Shown piece by piece: positions 34,550-46,700 of a stretch of DNA of 64,000 nucleotides. Each line of letters begins with the position of its first letter. Within the stretch, counting starts at the first letter, position 1. The notes under the pieces are model-generated. The model saw nothing but the letters and a program-made list of their open reading frames with translations. It was not told where the DNA came from and did no database searches. The stretch is from Omphiscola glabra (taxonomy: Eukaryota > Mollusca > Gastropoda > Lymnaeidae). The stretch covers positions 31,672,347 to 31,736,346 of the forward strand of contig OZ024798.1 of assembly GCA_964017045.1 (NCBI GenBank), written 5' to 3'. The translations under genes were made by a program, and so were the position numbers.

Positions 34550-36165
34550 TTCAGCCAGGTGAATTTGGAACACAAGCTTATCCTGACCTATGGAACCTTT
34601 GACACCACATGACATGAATGTCATGTCCTCATACACAGCTTGAGCCTAGCCCCGTGCCTCCATGTCACAGCCAATAGCAGTGGACAAACTTCTCCTCTTT
34701 TCTTTCCCTCTTCCCTATTTAATCTCGCACCTACTTATTTTATCACAATTCTTTTGCTGCCCTCTCGGATACAACCTGTAGCTAAGTGCTATTCTGTTTT
34801 TTCTGTTATTGGTTCGCCGACGAAGGGTTCCTGCCGACAAGATCTTTGTTTTGTTGCGTTCCTTTTTTCAGGTTTGACTTAACTTTGTATTACTTATTTC
34901 CTATTACGAGAAAACATACCAGCTCTTAACAAGTTCAACAACAGTTAATAACAAAATATGTATCTACTATAACTTTGATACAAAGTTCCCCATGTAAACA
35001 CTTTAAAAAATTCCATGCCTACTTTATTTTAATGAGCTATAAGTCTTAACCTTTTTATTTGTTGATCATATAGGCTTTCTCTTTATCTTATTATATTTCT
35101 GAAGTTGGAACTTGCTGGTTTTTAGTGTGTATGTGTGTGCATCTGAAGTATAAATAAGAAACATACTTAAAAGTCAATTAAGATTTAATTAATTAGGGCT
35201 AGAAATTTAGTTCTGAATGTTATCTATGATTTATTTTGGGGGGAAAAGAAATATGGAGATTATTTGAGAGACAAAATTTTTAAATTGACAGTGCCTGATA
35301 ATTCAATTTATTAGCTTTTTTGGCCAGAGCCTGTTTTCTTTAGCTAAGGTGTCAGAGAACCTTTATGCTGACACCAACAACCCCCACTTGACCATTTGAA
35401 AGGGAGGAAATCATAAATTATTTAAAGCAAGATGGTTTATTGAATCTATTTATACAGAGAATGCAATTATAAGTGTAAAATGTTTAAGATATTTGCAATA
35501 AATCCTTATCATTTCAGATTTTGGAGAAAAAGCCAAAATGACATAATAACGAGTCAGACATGTCTTATGCTAACTGCTGAGCCACCACTAACCACAAGTT
35601 GGGTGCTCCATTACACTGTTGAGATACATTATTGCTAGAACAAACATCTCTGTTGTAACAAAGAACAATATTCTTTTATAATTTAATTTAAATTTAAGTA
35701 TATTTTGTCCTCATTAACCACCAACACTTTAATTTTAACACCCCCCCCCCACCCCACACCAGATCTAGAAGCATGTATAACCACAAAGTTATGCCAATTT
35801 TGACTATGTGTTATTTTAAAATTTTATATTACAATTTTTTTGAAAATATACTTTAAAACTGAGTAAAATAAGTAAATTAAGCTCTTCTTCCTTTCTACTC
35901 GGTGGAAATGTGTAAAACTAAAGTGCTCTTGTAAAAACCTAATTCCAAAATTCACCAGCATCCTAACATTTGGACCCATTTATTAGAAGGTTAAGGAAAA
36001 TTTCAAATAAAGTAAATTAAAAAAAGCTTTCAAAATAATAGTTTTATGGTTGAATTAATCATATTGCTTATAAATTTTTTAGTTTTACTGTACTAGAATA
36101 TCACAGATACTTAAGTGAACTATGTTGGCATATTTTATACCATAAATATTTAAGACTTTAAATAG
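34550..36165. other. CLYBL upstream region, no coding exon seen
   Basis: An ORF at 34640-34882 has no recognisable domain. Near 34815 TCGCCGACGAAGGGTTCCTG looks like part of a repeat. The first, probably untranslated, CLYBL exon should be here, because the coding start at 36192 lies just inside a splice acceptor. Confidence 0.45.
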
Positions 36166-36191
36166 ACTGTATGCTCATATTTACAGAGACC

Positions 36192-39100
36192 ATGGAGTGT
36201 AGGAAAGGTTTTAAATTTCTGGGCTATGGCAATCGCACCTACAAAGCTGTCATTGATACTTATTTATCAAATTATAAAGCAACAGTATCTAAAATCTGGC
36301 GATGCCATTACACATCATCTCCTGATTCTACTAATAATAAACCCTATGTACCAAGGAGAACTGTCATGTATGTACCAGGTCATGATCCTAAAAAATTAAA
36401 AAAGATTCCTCATTTGGGAGTAGACTGTGCTGTATTGGAATGTGAAGATGGGGTTGCAATAAATATGAAGGTAAGAGGTTATATAATGCATATTGGTCTC
36501 ATTTTCATTTAAAAAGTTTAAATAAATGATCATTTATAATTTGCATTAAAGGATAGCAAGTCGTATTTTATTTATGTAAAAAGACTTTGCATGTGAATTA
36601 TTAGAGGAAATGTTTGAAACAGTTTTCAAAAAGCTGTATGATAAATGTTAGTCTTTTTACAAATTTCCTTGTTATTGGCAACTTATGACCTAAAAACCCC
36701 TTAACTGTTTTTCTAAGGCTGAGGCAAGACAAAACATAAGGAATGCTCTTGAGTATTTAGATGTGAAAACAGTTGACCTTGCTCTTCGTATCAACTCTCG
36801 ATCCAGCCAGCTCATGGAAGCAGATTTAGGAGCCATAATAGGAGCTGAGCTTGGTGCAAAGGCAAATGTTAGACAGCTTCCCCATACTATTCTTTTACCA
36901 AAAGTTGATTCTGTTGAGGATTTGGTTATTGTAAGTAAATCCTTTAAATATTTATTTGGGCTTTTATACATTATACAAAGGAATGATCATGTGTTACAGA
37001 GCTGACTTAATGTTGTAAGCAAAGACTACAGCTTATATATAAAATATAATAAAATTAATTTAAAATCATCTGAAAAATACTGTACTAACATTTAAAATCT
37101 GTTAGGACAAAGTTAAACCTGATGGTTCATGTTTTTCTGTCACACATATTGCCTCATAATTGAAAATGCATGCCAAAAAGTTAATGAAATAACATTTCAG
37201 ATAGTTTTGTGATCTGTAAAAAAAACAACACAATGTGCAGTACTTAAAATCAAGTGAATGCAAGGCATCGTTTAACTTTTCAGTTTAAAAATATTTTTAC
37301 TATGGTTTAACTAAATATATATGCTGTTTGTGTACTTTAAAAAAGAATTACAGAAAATGCAAAATGACAATGTGTTTAATTATGGGTTAAACAAAGTTTA
37401 ACAGCAGTTTAACATCATGATGTATGAACTTATATAAAAAAAAAGGCAAAAACACAAATTATTTCTTTCAAATTCCTAATTTTTCAGTTCTCTGAGACAT
37501 TAAAGTCAGTTAAGCTGGACCGGGCGTACTGTCCATATCTACTAATATATGTCGAAAGCTCTCAAGCACTGCTAAATATGAGGGACATTCTAAAGATTGG
37601 AACTGATTTAACTCAATTAGGTGTTTTTCACCTGGATGGTGTAATATTTGGGTCTGATGACTTTGTGGCCGACATAGGTTTGTGTAGACTAGAGCTATTA
37701 AATGTGTTACACTTACTGGCATTTTTATTATTATATTACAATACTCTGCATTTATTTTAAATTCAGTCTGTTTATCCACAGCATATTTCTGTCATGAATA
37801 ATATTGAAACCACCTGCCATTGCCGACAAGAAATGTATTAAAGTTAAAGCAAGGAAACTTCATAATGTAAATATAATATATATACCCTTAGGTGCTGAAA
37901 GAACATTAGATGCTAAAGAGCTTATGTATGCTCGCCAGAAAATAGTCAGCGTCTCAAAAGCTTTCAGACTCCAAGTGATTGACATGGTTTACCTGGATAT
38001 TGAAGGTAACCATTAAGTTTAATCATTTTGGGGTACACAGTTTGCTAAATATTCTTGCATATAATTATAAATAATATAATTTAAGTCATATTAAAAGTTT
38101 TTAAAGAAGCTAGTTTTAGAAAATGTATTGTGTAAACAATGATTACTAGTGTTCCTTTATTGGAAGAGTTGACGTGTGTAATTTATTTCCTGCTACTAGT
38201 GATCATCACAAAGGTCTGTTTTGTCACAAACGTCAGCTTCCTAAGGGTGTGTATTGTCATGTTATACAGAGGGTTTGTCACCATGCTGCAGATACTGTGT
38301 TCTCAATGGTCCTCATTACTGGTGAAAACAATATATTTGTGGAAAGCCCATATGAGAGTTAGTTATAAGCTTTAGTGTGGTGCATCATATTAATACCAGG
38401 GCGACATGTCCTTGTTTCACCCATATCAGTGTAAAATCAGTAATGCAGCATTGGTGCATTTAATTCCCTTCATTTGGGTGAGGCACATACATAGGGAACA
38501 CTCTTGACAATTTCCTTTAGTATTTGATAAATTTTTCACCAGTTGTTTGTGCATTTCTTAAAAATTTTGTTCAGGAATAGGTACAGTGAAAAATTCAGCA
38601 GTGTATTTGTCTAGTTTTCCATTTTAGGAACACCCCATAACTCCACAATGGGATATAACAGAACCTTTTTTTTTTCAAATTCTCATTTGGTAATATTTTT
38701 AGTTTTAGGTAAGAATTTTTATGAATTTCAAGCAAAATTAAAAAAAAATTTCATCCTCCTGCATATATGGGTAAATAATGGTAAGGGACAATAATATAGT
38801 AGCCTTCTCATAGGTTACAAGTCAATAGCACTCAATAAGCAAAGCTTTTAAAAAAATTATTATACTTGAATTTGATTTTATAAATAATTATTTATTAGTT
38901 ATTTCTGATAGCACCATTATTTAGTATTTAAGTGAATGGCACCAGTGCATTGAATAAATGTTGTAATTTTTAGATGTTGAAGGCTTGCAACGTCAGTCTC
39001 AAGAAGGGGCTAAGATGGGTTTTACGGGCAAACAAGTGATTCATCCAAAGCAAGTACAAACTGTTGAAGCAGCTTTCACCCCAAGCCCTGCAAAGGTTGA

Positions 39101-41439
39101 TTGGGCCCTCCAACTTATACAAGGATTTGAGGAGCACCAGAAGTCTGGGAAGGTACGCTTTCTAGTATTAGTAGTATTATGATGTCAGAAGCTCACTTCA
39201 ATTACTCCAAAACATTAGAAAAAAAAACTTTCCCAAACTAGTGCTTAAAAAAACTGAGCACATCTCAAGCATTACTTGACAAAGCTTATGGCTGTTGATC
39301 TGATAAAACCTCTAATCGTGACAGAGATAGTACTGATGCATAGCATACTAAAAAGAAGACATTTGACTTTGATTATGAACATATTCTTTTTTGAGTATCT
39401 TTCACACAAAAAATGCAGGCAATCATGACTTGTGCAAAATGTACATTTAAATTAGTTGTTTTTTTCAGAATTAGTTTATGCTTGACAATAAATCTATAAT
39501 AAGTTAATAGGACATAATTGTTATCTCACTGACTATAATTTAAAGGAACTAGGTGAAACAAGGTATAGGAAAACCTGAAAATAGGACGCAACTTAACTTT
39601 GAACGTGTGAGCAAGAAGCCTTCTTTAGCCAACAAAGACAACAAAATTGTAAAAAGAAAATTTGGAATGAAAAGTAAAGCTCAAATGTAATGTCAAATGA
39701 ATATGTGAATACATTTTATTGCATATTTTTTACTGTGAATGTGTCTAGAATGATATAAATATTTCCCCTAACAAATCAATATTAATTTAACTACAGTAGA
39801 AGTCCATTAGTCCGGCATCCAACAGTCCGGAATGCCCGATAGTCCGGCATCGCTTCGGAAAATTGTAAAAATTTTAGTTTTCTCCAAAAGTGTGTCTTTA
39901 AAGCAAATAAAAATGCTTGAGAGCTATTCGGAAGTTTTCGGGGTAGTTCGGGATCATCCGGAAGCGCTCGGTATTGTTTGGAAACAATAATAATAATAAT
40001 AATAAAGTTTATTTAAAAATCACGCTTCATCCCCAAAGGCTCGAAGCGCGTAAAATAAATCCGATGTTAGAGAGGCCTCACTGCTGCTTGTTAGGCGCAC
40101 GTGAACTCCATCTCCCCATCTCAGGGTTTTCAGGATGATACAGGTTTGTGTGAATTCCGTAGGTAGGTAAAATGACGGCAAAGTGGTGCACGGAAAATGT
40201 TAAATTAGTCCAGTGCCACTGCTGAATCTGGTAACGCTCCGATGTTAGATGTTCGAGAGGCCTCACTGCTGCCTGTTAGGCGCACTTGAACTCCATCTCC
40301 CAATCTCCGGGTTTTCAGGATGATACAGGTTTGTGTGAATTCCGTAGGTAGGTAAAATGGCAGCAAAGTGGTGCAAGGTAGTTACATGTCGGGTGTACAA
40401 ACTACATGTTTCACTATTCCGTTGTTGATTCTACAGTAGTTTTTGTTAACATATATTGCAACCCCTTCCTTTGGATTTGATGCTGTCGGTTGTTCCTTCG
40501 GCACGAAAAATGTTAAATTAGTCCAGTGCCACTGCTGAATCTGGTAACGTTTCGTTAAGCCATGTTTCTGTCAGGCACATTAAAGAGCTCATACGAAATT
40601 GATAGAAATCCTTACAGAAACAACCCACGTCATCCATCCTGTTACGTAGTGATCCAACGTTTCCCAAAACATGTGGAAGAAAGGCTCGCTGTCCTATGTT
40701 TCTGCATTTGAAACGAATGCCTCCACTTCTTCCCTGCTTTCTTCCTCTCAGTCGTGAATTGGTCGCCATTTGTTGTTGACATGGCGGAAGTTTACAAAAA
40801 CAATGAGCGGCCGGCTAGTCTCAGCTGTCACAACAAATACAGATGCCGAAACGGAAGAAAAGGACAAAATCAGCTGGGCAGAAGCTGCAGAATCACTAAA
40901 TAAGTTTATCTCTTTTGCTGAGACTAGTACTAGCTACAGTGCTTCAGAAATTATTGATTTCCATATCATTAGAAATAAATTTTATACTAAACGCCAAAAG
41001 TCAAGAAAACAAAAAGACATTCGTGACTTTTTTAAATCTAAGTGAAATATGTTTTACAGTACGTGTACATACATTATATGAAATGTAAAATAAACTTTGT
41101 TGTATTTGCACACTGTATTTGTAGTTTAATTATTAACCTAATTGTTCTTATAATTACGATTTATGTATGTATGTAGTTAAAAAAACAAAGTACATTTGTT
41201 TTACGGCAAAGCCTACACTAAAAAGAAGGGGCACCGCCCGATAGACCGGAATTTTCGGTAGTCCGGCACCGAGTCGGTCCCGAACGTGCCGGATTATCGG
41301 ACTTCTACTGTAATTGTTTTGTATTATATCTTTATTCCAGGGAGCTTTTGTTTTTAGAGGACAGATGATTGACATGCCCTTGTTACGCCAGGCTAAAAAT
41401 ATTCTAAGAGTTGTTGATTTTCACAAGCAAGCATCATAG
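36192..41439 (+). CDS. CLYBL: Citramalyl-CoA lyase, mitochondrial (CLYBL), 357 aa, six exons
   Basis: Exons 36192-36470, 36718-36930, 37488-37677, 37892-38005, 38974-39152 and 41341-41439 make 1074 nt with consistent phases. CLYBL cleaves citramalyl-CoA to pyruvate and acetyl-CoA in the mitochondrial C5/itaconate route and helps protect vitamin B12 (known for the family). The CitE-like TIM barrel is complete: PRRTVMYVPG (54-63), ECEDGV with the metal-binding acid (83-88), LRINS, LLPKVDS, IYVESSQALLNM with the catalytic-region Glu, FGSDDF, the late YARQKIV, and GFTGKQVIHPKQ. The end is FRGQMIDMPLLRQA. ATG at 36192 has a strong ACCATGG context and sits 5 nt past an AG acceptor. An in-frame ATG at 36171 would lie in the intron. 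Residues 1-50 are basic and Tyr-rich, a plausible but atypical import signal. Length is close to the human 340 aa. Confidence 0.93.
40071..40378. repeat. Direct duplication of about 120 bp inside the Tigger element
   Basis: 40071-40195 and 40255-40378 share GAGGCCTCACTGCTG, TTAGGCGCAC, TTTCAGGATGATACAGG and CCGTAGGTAGGTAAAATG. A second shared block (TTAGTCCAGTGCCACTGCTG) occurs at about 40204 and 40516. The pattern suggests serial duplication of LINE-derived DNA after insertion. Confidence 0.75.
40518..40769 (-). mobile_element. LINE fragment with start of an endonuclease-type ORF
   Basis: The minus frame reads MATNSRLRGRKQ.., then LGNVGSLRNRMDDV and LMCLTETWLNETLPDSAV. GNVxSLRNKxDE and TETWL..xxPDSAV are hallmarks of the start of the apurinic-type endonuclease in L2/CR1-like LINEs. 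Only about 80 codons are present. The fragment lies inside the Tigger element, next to the point where its transposase is cut off, so it marks a later insertion or recombination. Confidence 0.75.
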
Positions 41440-41805
41440 TTAAGATTGTTATTTAATTGTGGCTTGTCGAAATAAGTAGAAATGTTTATCAATTTTATAT
41501 GAAAAATATCCTACTAAAAATGAGGATTTCAGTATGAAATTTTTACTCCAGTCATGTCATGTTTTATTATGAAAGGTGTGGTAGGTAAAGGATCAAGGTA
41601 TGGTATCTTAATATATTTCGATCCATGATCTGACCAGGCTGAGATACCATCAACCCATTTTTTTATCTTATGAGGCAAAAAGCAATGACTTTATTGGTGA
41701 AAGTGATAACAAAATAACATTTTGTGTGTATGAGCTTTGTTAGATGTCATGGTTGCAAATGATAGTATAACACTGCCATACATAAAGAAATATTACATGC
41801 ATTAA

Positions 41806-42503
41806 CCCTTGGCTCCTGGGCCTAAAATACCCATGCCCCTGGGCTCCTGGGAAAAAATGTCCACACACTGACACACAAGCAAACAAAGTCAAATGATTAT
41901 AAAATTAAATAAATTTTGTTTCAATCTAATTGTGTCTGTTTGTAGTCCATTAGTATTATAAAATGTATCACAGAAATAAAATTGTCTTAGAAATGTTGTA
42001 AAATGGCATAGTAAAAGGTCATTTATATGAACCTGATTTTTCATAAAAGCCAAGGCTAGAACTAGGGGGTAGACCCTGTTTATTTTATTTCCTAAGCACA
42101 CATCGATAGCACTAGTCACTAGTTGAAGTCAATTGATCGTCACTATCATTATATATTGTTTATTTCAATCATTTTTCAAAAGAAAATAATAATTTTCAGA
42201 ATTATTTACATTATCATAAAAGTACTCTAGCTGGTGTACTTTAGAAATATTTTTTTTGCATTTTCGTCAACTCTTTGCATCAAAAAATATTACTAAAACA
42301 TAACAAAAACAATGCATTCATGGGCGCGGCCATTGCTGTGACCTTTCGCAAGTCACGTGATTAACCATGAACTCAGTATTTACAACACATTTTACATACG
42401 GACTGTCGATCTATGGTAAGGTATGGGAGACCGATATATCAGTCTGGCGGGGTGTGGGATTTTAAGGCGCAGACCGATAAAGCGGGATCGCGGGTTCAAC
42501 GGG
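41806..42503. mobile_element. Probable non-autonomous piggyBac-type element, 698 bp
   Basis: TTAA flanks both sides (41802-41805 and 42504-42507). The ends are CCCTTGGCTCC on the left and, reversed, CCCGTTGAACC on the right. TTAA duplication with C-rich ends is the piggyBac signature, but TTAA is frequent here and the ends match only partly. The inside has no ORF of note. It lies in the convergent gap between CLYBL and SETD4. Confidence 0.5.
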
Positions 42504-42509
42504 TTAATG

Positions 42510-43740
42510 TATCTCAAACTTTAAAAAAAGAAGAATATACACCACTCCTGTAAAAATTTGACAAGATATAATTTATAAAAACTAATGCAGAGACTGTATT
42601 CTTGTGTTTTATTAAAAAATAAACAAATTGTTACAGTTTTTGTAGTTACATATGTTGTGCTACATTCATTTGTAAAGTGACCACATTACCTTGCACTATT
42701 AACCTTGATTAGCATACCCTAAAACTTAATTAAATGACTAAGATTATGAGTCACCTATTGACCAATTTATGAATAAAAAATATTAAAGATCTTTTTAACA
42801 AAACTCTTTAAATTTAAATCATTTCTCAAAATCCTGTAGAAGTAGAAGTTAAATGGTTTTTACAACAACAAAAATTTGTGGACTCTTTGCTACTGCAATG
42901 AAATAGCTGCTCTTCAATATATATATATAGCCATAAATGGGAATGAGAGCTGCATGTAGCTCTTAGATCACAAAGTTGAAGTAATTTATTTTTACTTTTA
43001 GTGGGGAAAAAGAGCAGAATTGATTCTTTTGATTTTAACTAAAATTAATACTATTCTGAATTTCTTTAAAATAAAATAATTCCAAGAATAGTTTAGAGCT
43101 GAAGAATAGATTTTAATTGGAAAAAAAATTTTGATCATTGAAATTTTAATAAACTAACACTGAATGTGAGTGCTTTGTATCACTGGTATCAGTACAGAGA
43201 GAACATTGCTTTCACTGTTGAAGGTAATTTACCCACTCTTCTGCAAGGTTGCACTATATGACATACAGTTGATTTTAGTAATGCAATTGACACTTTCTTT
43301 TTTTTTTAAAATGTTAGTATCTTGACAACAGTTGAATATGGGACTTTTTTTTAGCTAATTGCTGAGACTGAAACAGCAGATATGATTGGCTTAAAGACTT
43401 TGACAGTAAGCTTATACAGCACTGCTAAATTCCTCAGTGTCATGAAATTAGGCTGGAAATCTTGTCATCCTTGGGTGAGGGTGATGAGTTTCAGGGAGAA
43501 TTCAAATGATATCAAGTTAGCACAGCAAGTGTAGATTCCAGTATGTCCACATCATCTTGTGCCAGATTTTTCAACAATTGGAAATGATTTGAACTTGGGA
43601 ACATCATCTGGGGAAAAAAAAATGAACATTCTTTATAATAAATGTTTTGTCAAGTTCATGAACCAAGAACACCCTCAACAACAGAAGTATAATAAATGAC
43701 ACTTGTGCATTTTTATGTAGTTTCTTTACTTTATTTTGGA
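42510..43740. other. Convergent CLYBL-SETD4 gap, no gene seen
   Basis: AT-rich and without splice-bounded ORFs. A minus-strand AATAAA at about 43731-43736 lies some 20 nt past the SETD4 stop codon and could end that transcript. CLYBL 3' untranslated sequence presumably occupies the left part. Confidence 0.5.
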
Positions 43741-43753
43741 CAAAGACAGCAAA

Positions 43754-46700
43754 TTAAAACCACTTTACCACATTTCTGAGATGGTCCCTGGCTGTTTTCA
43801 GACATTCTGATACCAGTGTTGTAGCCAGTGAGTTTGCCTTAGTTTCATTATCGTTAGATATAGAAATTCCTTGTTTAAGTGACTTCCATGAGAATCTGTA
43901 ATACAAGTTATCAAAAACTGAATAGAATTCAAATTAATTTTTTTTAGTTTGACCTGTGGCAATTTTGTTTCTAAGTCCCTTTTTTTAGCATATCTACTAC
44001 TACTAAACTTAACTAAATAACAAAGTTATTTGAAAAATATTGCAATAATTATAATCACATTTATTTAAAATGACGCATTAATTTCAATTAATTATATTAA
44101 CAGCCTTTTAGCTTACTTCCAAAACTTTCCACATTTTTATGTTAGTTAAAATGTATTGCAACAAAATATGTGTTCAGCCATCTTGAGTAATGAAATTATC
44201 ATTCTGGAGTGAATACATGCTCATGTTTTTGTTCTAAGTCAAGTTTAAGAATCAGAAACTCTGTAACCAATCAGCAGACTTTGTCGGTCATCATGCTATA
44301 ATATAAATGTTACCATTTAACTATGAAAAAGTAGAAAACCAATCTCAGATCTTGCAATTAACTTTCTGTGGGAAACTGAAATAAATCTTTCTTTTAGCTT
44401 CTTGACTTCTTGTCCTTTCTAATAGAATAAGGAAAATATATACATCCATCCATCCCTGTGGCGCTACAGCCCATATAGGGCTTCGGTCTGCCTCACCACT
44501 TTCCTTCCACGGACGAGTTTCTGTTTAATGCTGGAGTAGTGGACCATCCCATTATTTATTTTGTACATCATGGAGAGCCTGGATAATTGTCGTCGATCCT
44601 CCAATGGTGACCAGCCCAGTGTTTCCAGCATGCTGCTAACACTAGAGGTGTTCCTGTAGTGGTTCAGGACAAAGTGTGCTGCCCTTTGCTGGACCACCTC
44701 CAACCTGTCGATGGTCCTCTGGGTCTCAGACTGAAGATGCGTAATCTAAATTGGTCGGACAAAGGCTTTATAGTATAGGCTCTTTCTTTCACATCGGAGT
44801 TGCTGATCTTTAGATTTCGCCTTAAGAACCCTAGAGTCTGGTTTGCCTGGTTGCACACATTGTTAATATGCTTCCCTCTGCGGACATCTCTTTCTTTGAA
44901 TGGTAACACCAAGGTACTTTACATAGGAAACTGGCTCAAGTTTATGGCTATGCAGTTCGTAATGGTGGTGTAGAGGAGTACCACTTCTAGAGAAAGACAG
45001 TGTCTGGCATGTCCCAGCTCATCGCTTATCTCCCACTCAGCTAACCGATTGAGATCCTGTTGTAGCTGGTCCCGATCAGAACTGTTGGCCATGTGTCATC
45101 TGCGAACAATCTTGCTTGGGTCATTGATGTATGCTAGGAACAAACAGGGGCTGAGCCCTGGGGGACCCCTGACTTAACACAGACAAAGCAGGAGCTTGTA
45201 CTGTCCACCACTACTGCTTTTCCATGCTTCAATTCCCAGCTGCTGTAGATCTTTTTCCACAATATTCATCCATCTAAGGCTATGTCTGCCTTTGAGCCAT
45301 TTTCCTCTGGGGTTTTGGTGGTGCACCCTTTTCACTCTTCTGTCATTCTTTCCAGTGCAGCCTGCCCTTTTTTATTTCTGTTACTAGTGTGGGATCCTAA
45401 AAATCTATACAATTCCTGGTTGGTTCATATTCTCCAGCCATATGCACCCTTTGTTGGTCCACATATTTTCCACATAACTTTTCTCTCCCATGTGTTCAAT
45501 GGGTTTCTGCCATTTTTGTTAGGGACTTAAAGGATCTGTTTATTTGAATTGATTTACTTTTTCCAAAGTCTGTTTTCTAATTTTAATGGTTTCATCTGTC
45601 TGTTCCTCTATGAACATAGCCATGAATTTTGTTTTTTGGTTGTTAATTTCCAGCCCTGCTTGTAGTGATGCGTCTTGTAATTCATTAAAAGCTTTTGATA
45701 TGTCTTTACTACTTTTCCCTAACAGTGCTATGTCATCAGCATATGCAAGATACTGAAGGGATACTCTGGATGCAGAGAGTGCCCATTGGTTGTGGGTCTT
45801 GGGTTTCCGCAGAAAGTATCCTGTTACAGTTCCTGTAAAATAGTATGTTTCTTAAAACTCTCTCTAATGTTAGGTTAAATAGCATACAAGACTGAGTCTA
45901 ATATGAAATTCCCTTTAAAATTCTCCTTGAACCTTGAATGTTACATGTATCAGTGTTGTCAGTTTGTTGGGTATGCCAAACTCCTGCAAAGTGAGCAATA
46001 TTTTTACCTGAATTAAATTATAATTTGGTAATAACAAACAGCTTATAAGAATTAAGATTTAGTGCTTTACAGTAATTCCCAAGGCAATGCAGCAATTTTG
46101 AGAACTGTCATTAAAGCCCAGGAAAGTCCATCTTGATTGCAAACCAGATTCCTAAGGAAAAATGTTAAGACATTGCATTCAATGGAAATGTTCAAAAACT
46201 AAATAATAACTTCTATAAATATTACCCCTTCTGGTACCAACCTACTTTTTTGCTACATATAGCCTCAGCACCGGCTATTATTTTGCAAACTATTCCCTGT
46301 AGCCCAGACATTATTTTGAAATGAGCCAAAATTTGATAGGTTTGCTAATTATTTTTTTAACTTTTTTGTTTTAAACAATTGATAATAACATGAAAAGAAT
46401 TATCTGTTCAGAAATGGATAAGGGTGTTAAAAATACTAACATGTTTTGTTCAAACTTTTCATTGGCAATAGCTCACTAGGGGATTGTGTGGTCACAGCAC
46501 AGTGCCCAGCCGCTTTTACTTAAATCGATCTACGTTGACACTAGTATAAAACCTGTCAAACCAACAGGCTCCCGTAGGCGTAAATTTTGAGCTATTTTCC
46601 TTCAACAGTGTCTCCCCCTCTTCCTCATCAGTATGAGAATCATCTAATCCCAATTAAAGCTCAATAATAGTTTCAGCACAAAAGTTTTCATCAAGTGGGC

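Larger units (their letters stand above)
39794..41310 (+). mobile_element. Tigger/pogo DNA transposon in CLYBL intron 5, internally rearranged
   Basis: Ends CAGTAGAAGTCCATTAGTCC (39794) and, reversed, CAGTAGAAGTCCGATAATCC (to 41310) are inverted repeats, flanked by TA on both sides as expected for Tc1/mariner/pogo. About 250 bp of coding sequence near the right end (about 40800-41045) reads AAESLNKFISFAETS..YSASEI and ends FYTKRQKSRKQKDIRDFFK. That is the characteristic C-terminus of Tigger-type transposases. The DNA-binding and DDE parts are gone. In their place lie a LINE piece and duplicated segments. The element ends 30 bp before the last CLYBL exon. Confidence 0.85.
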
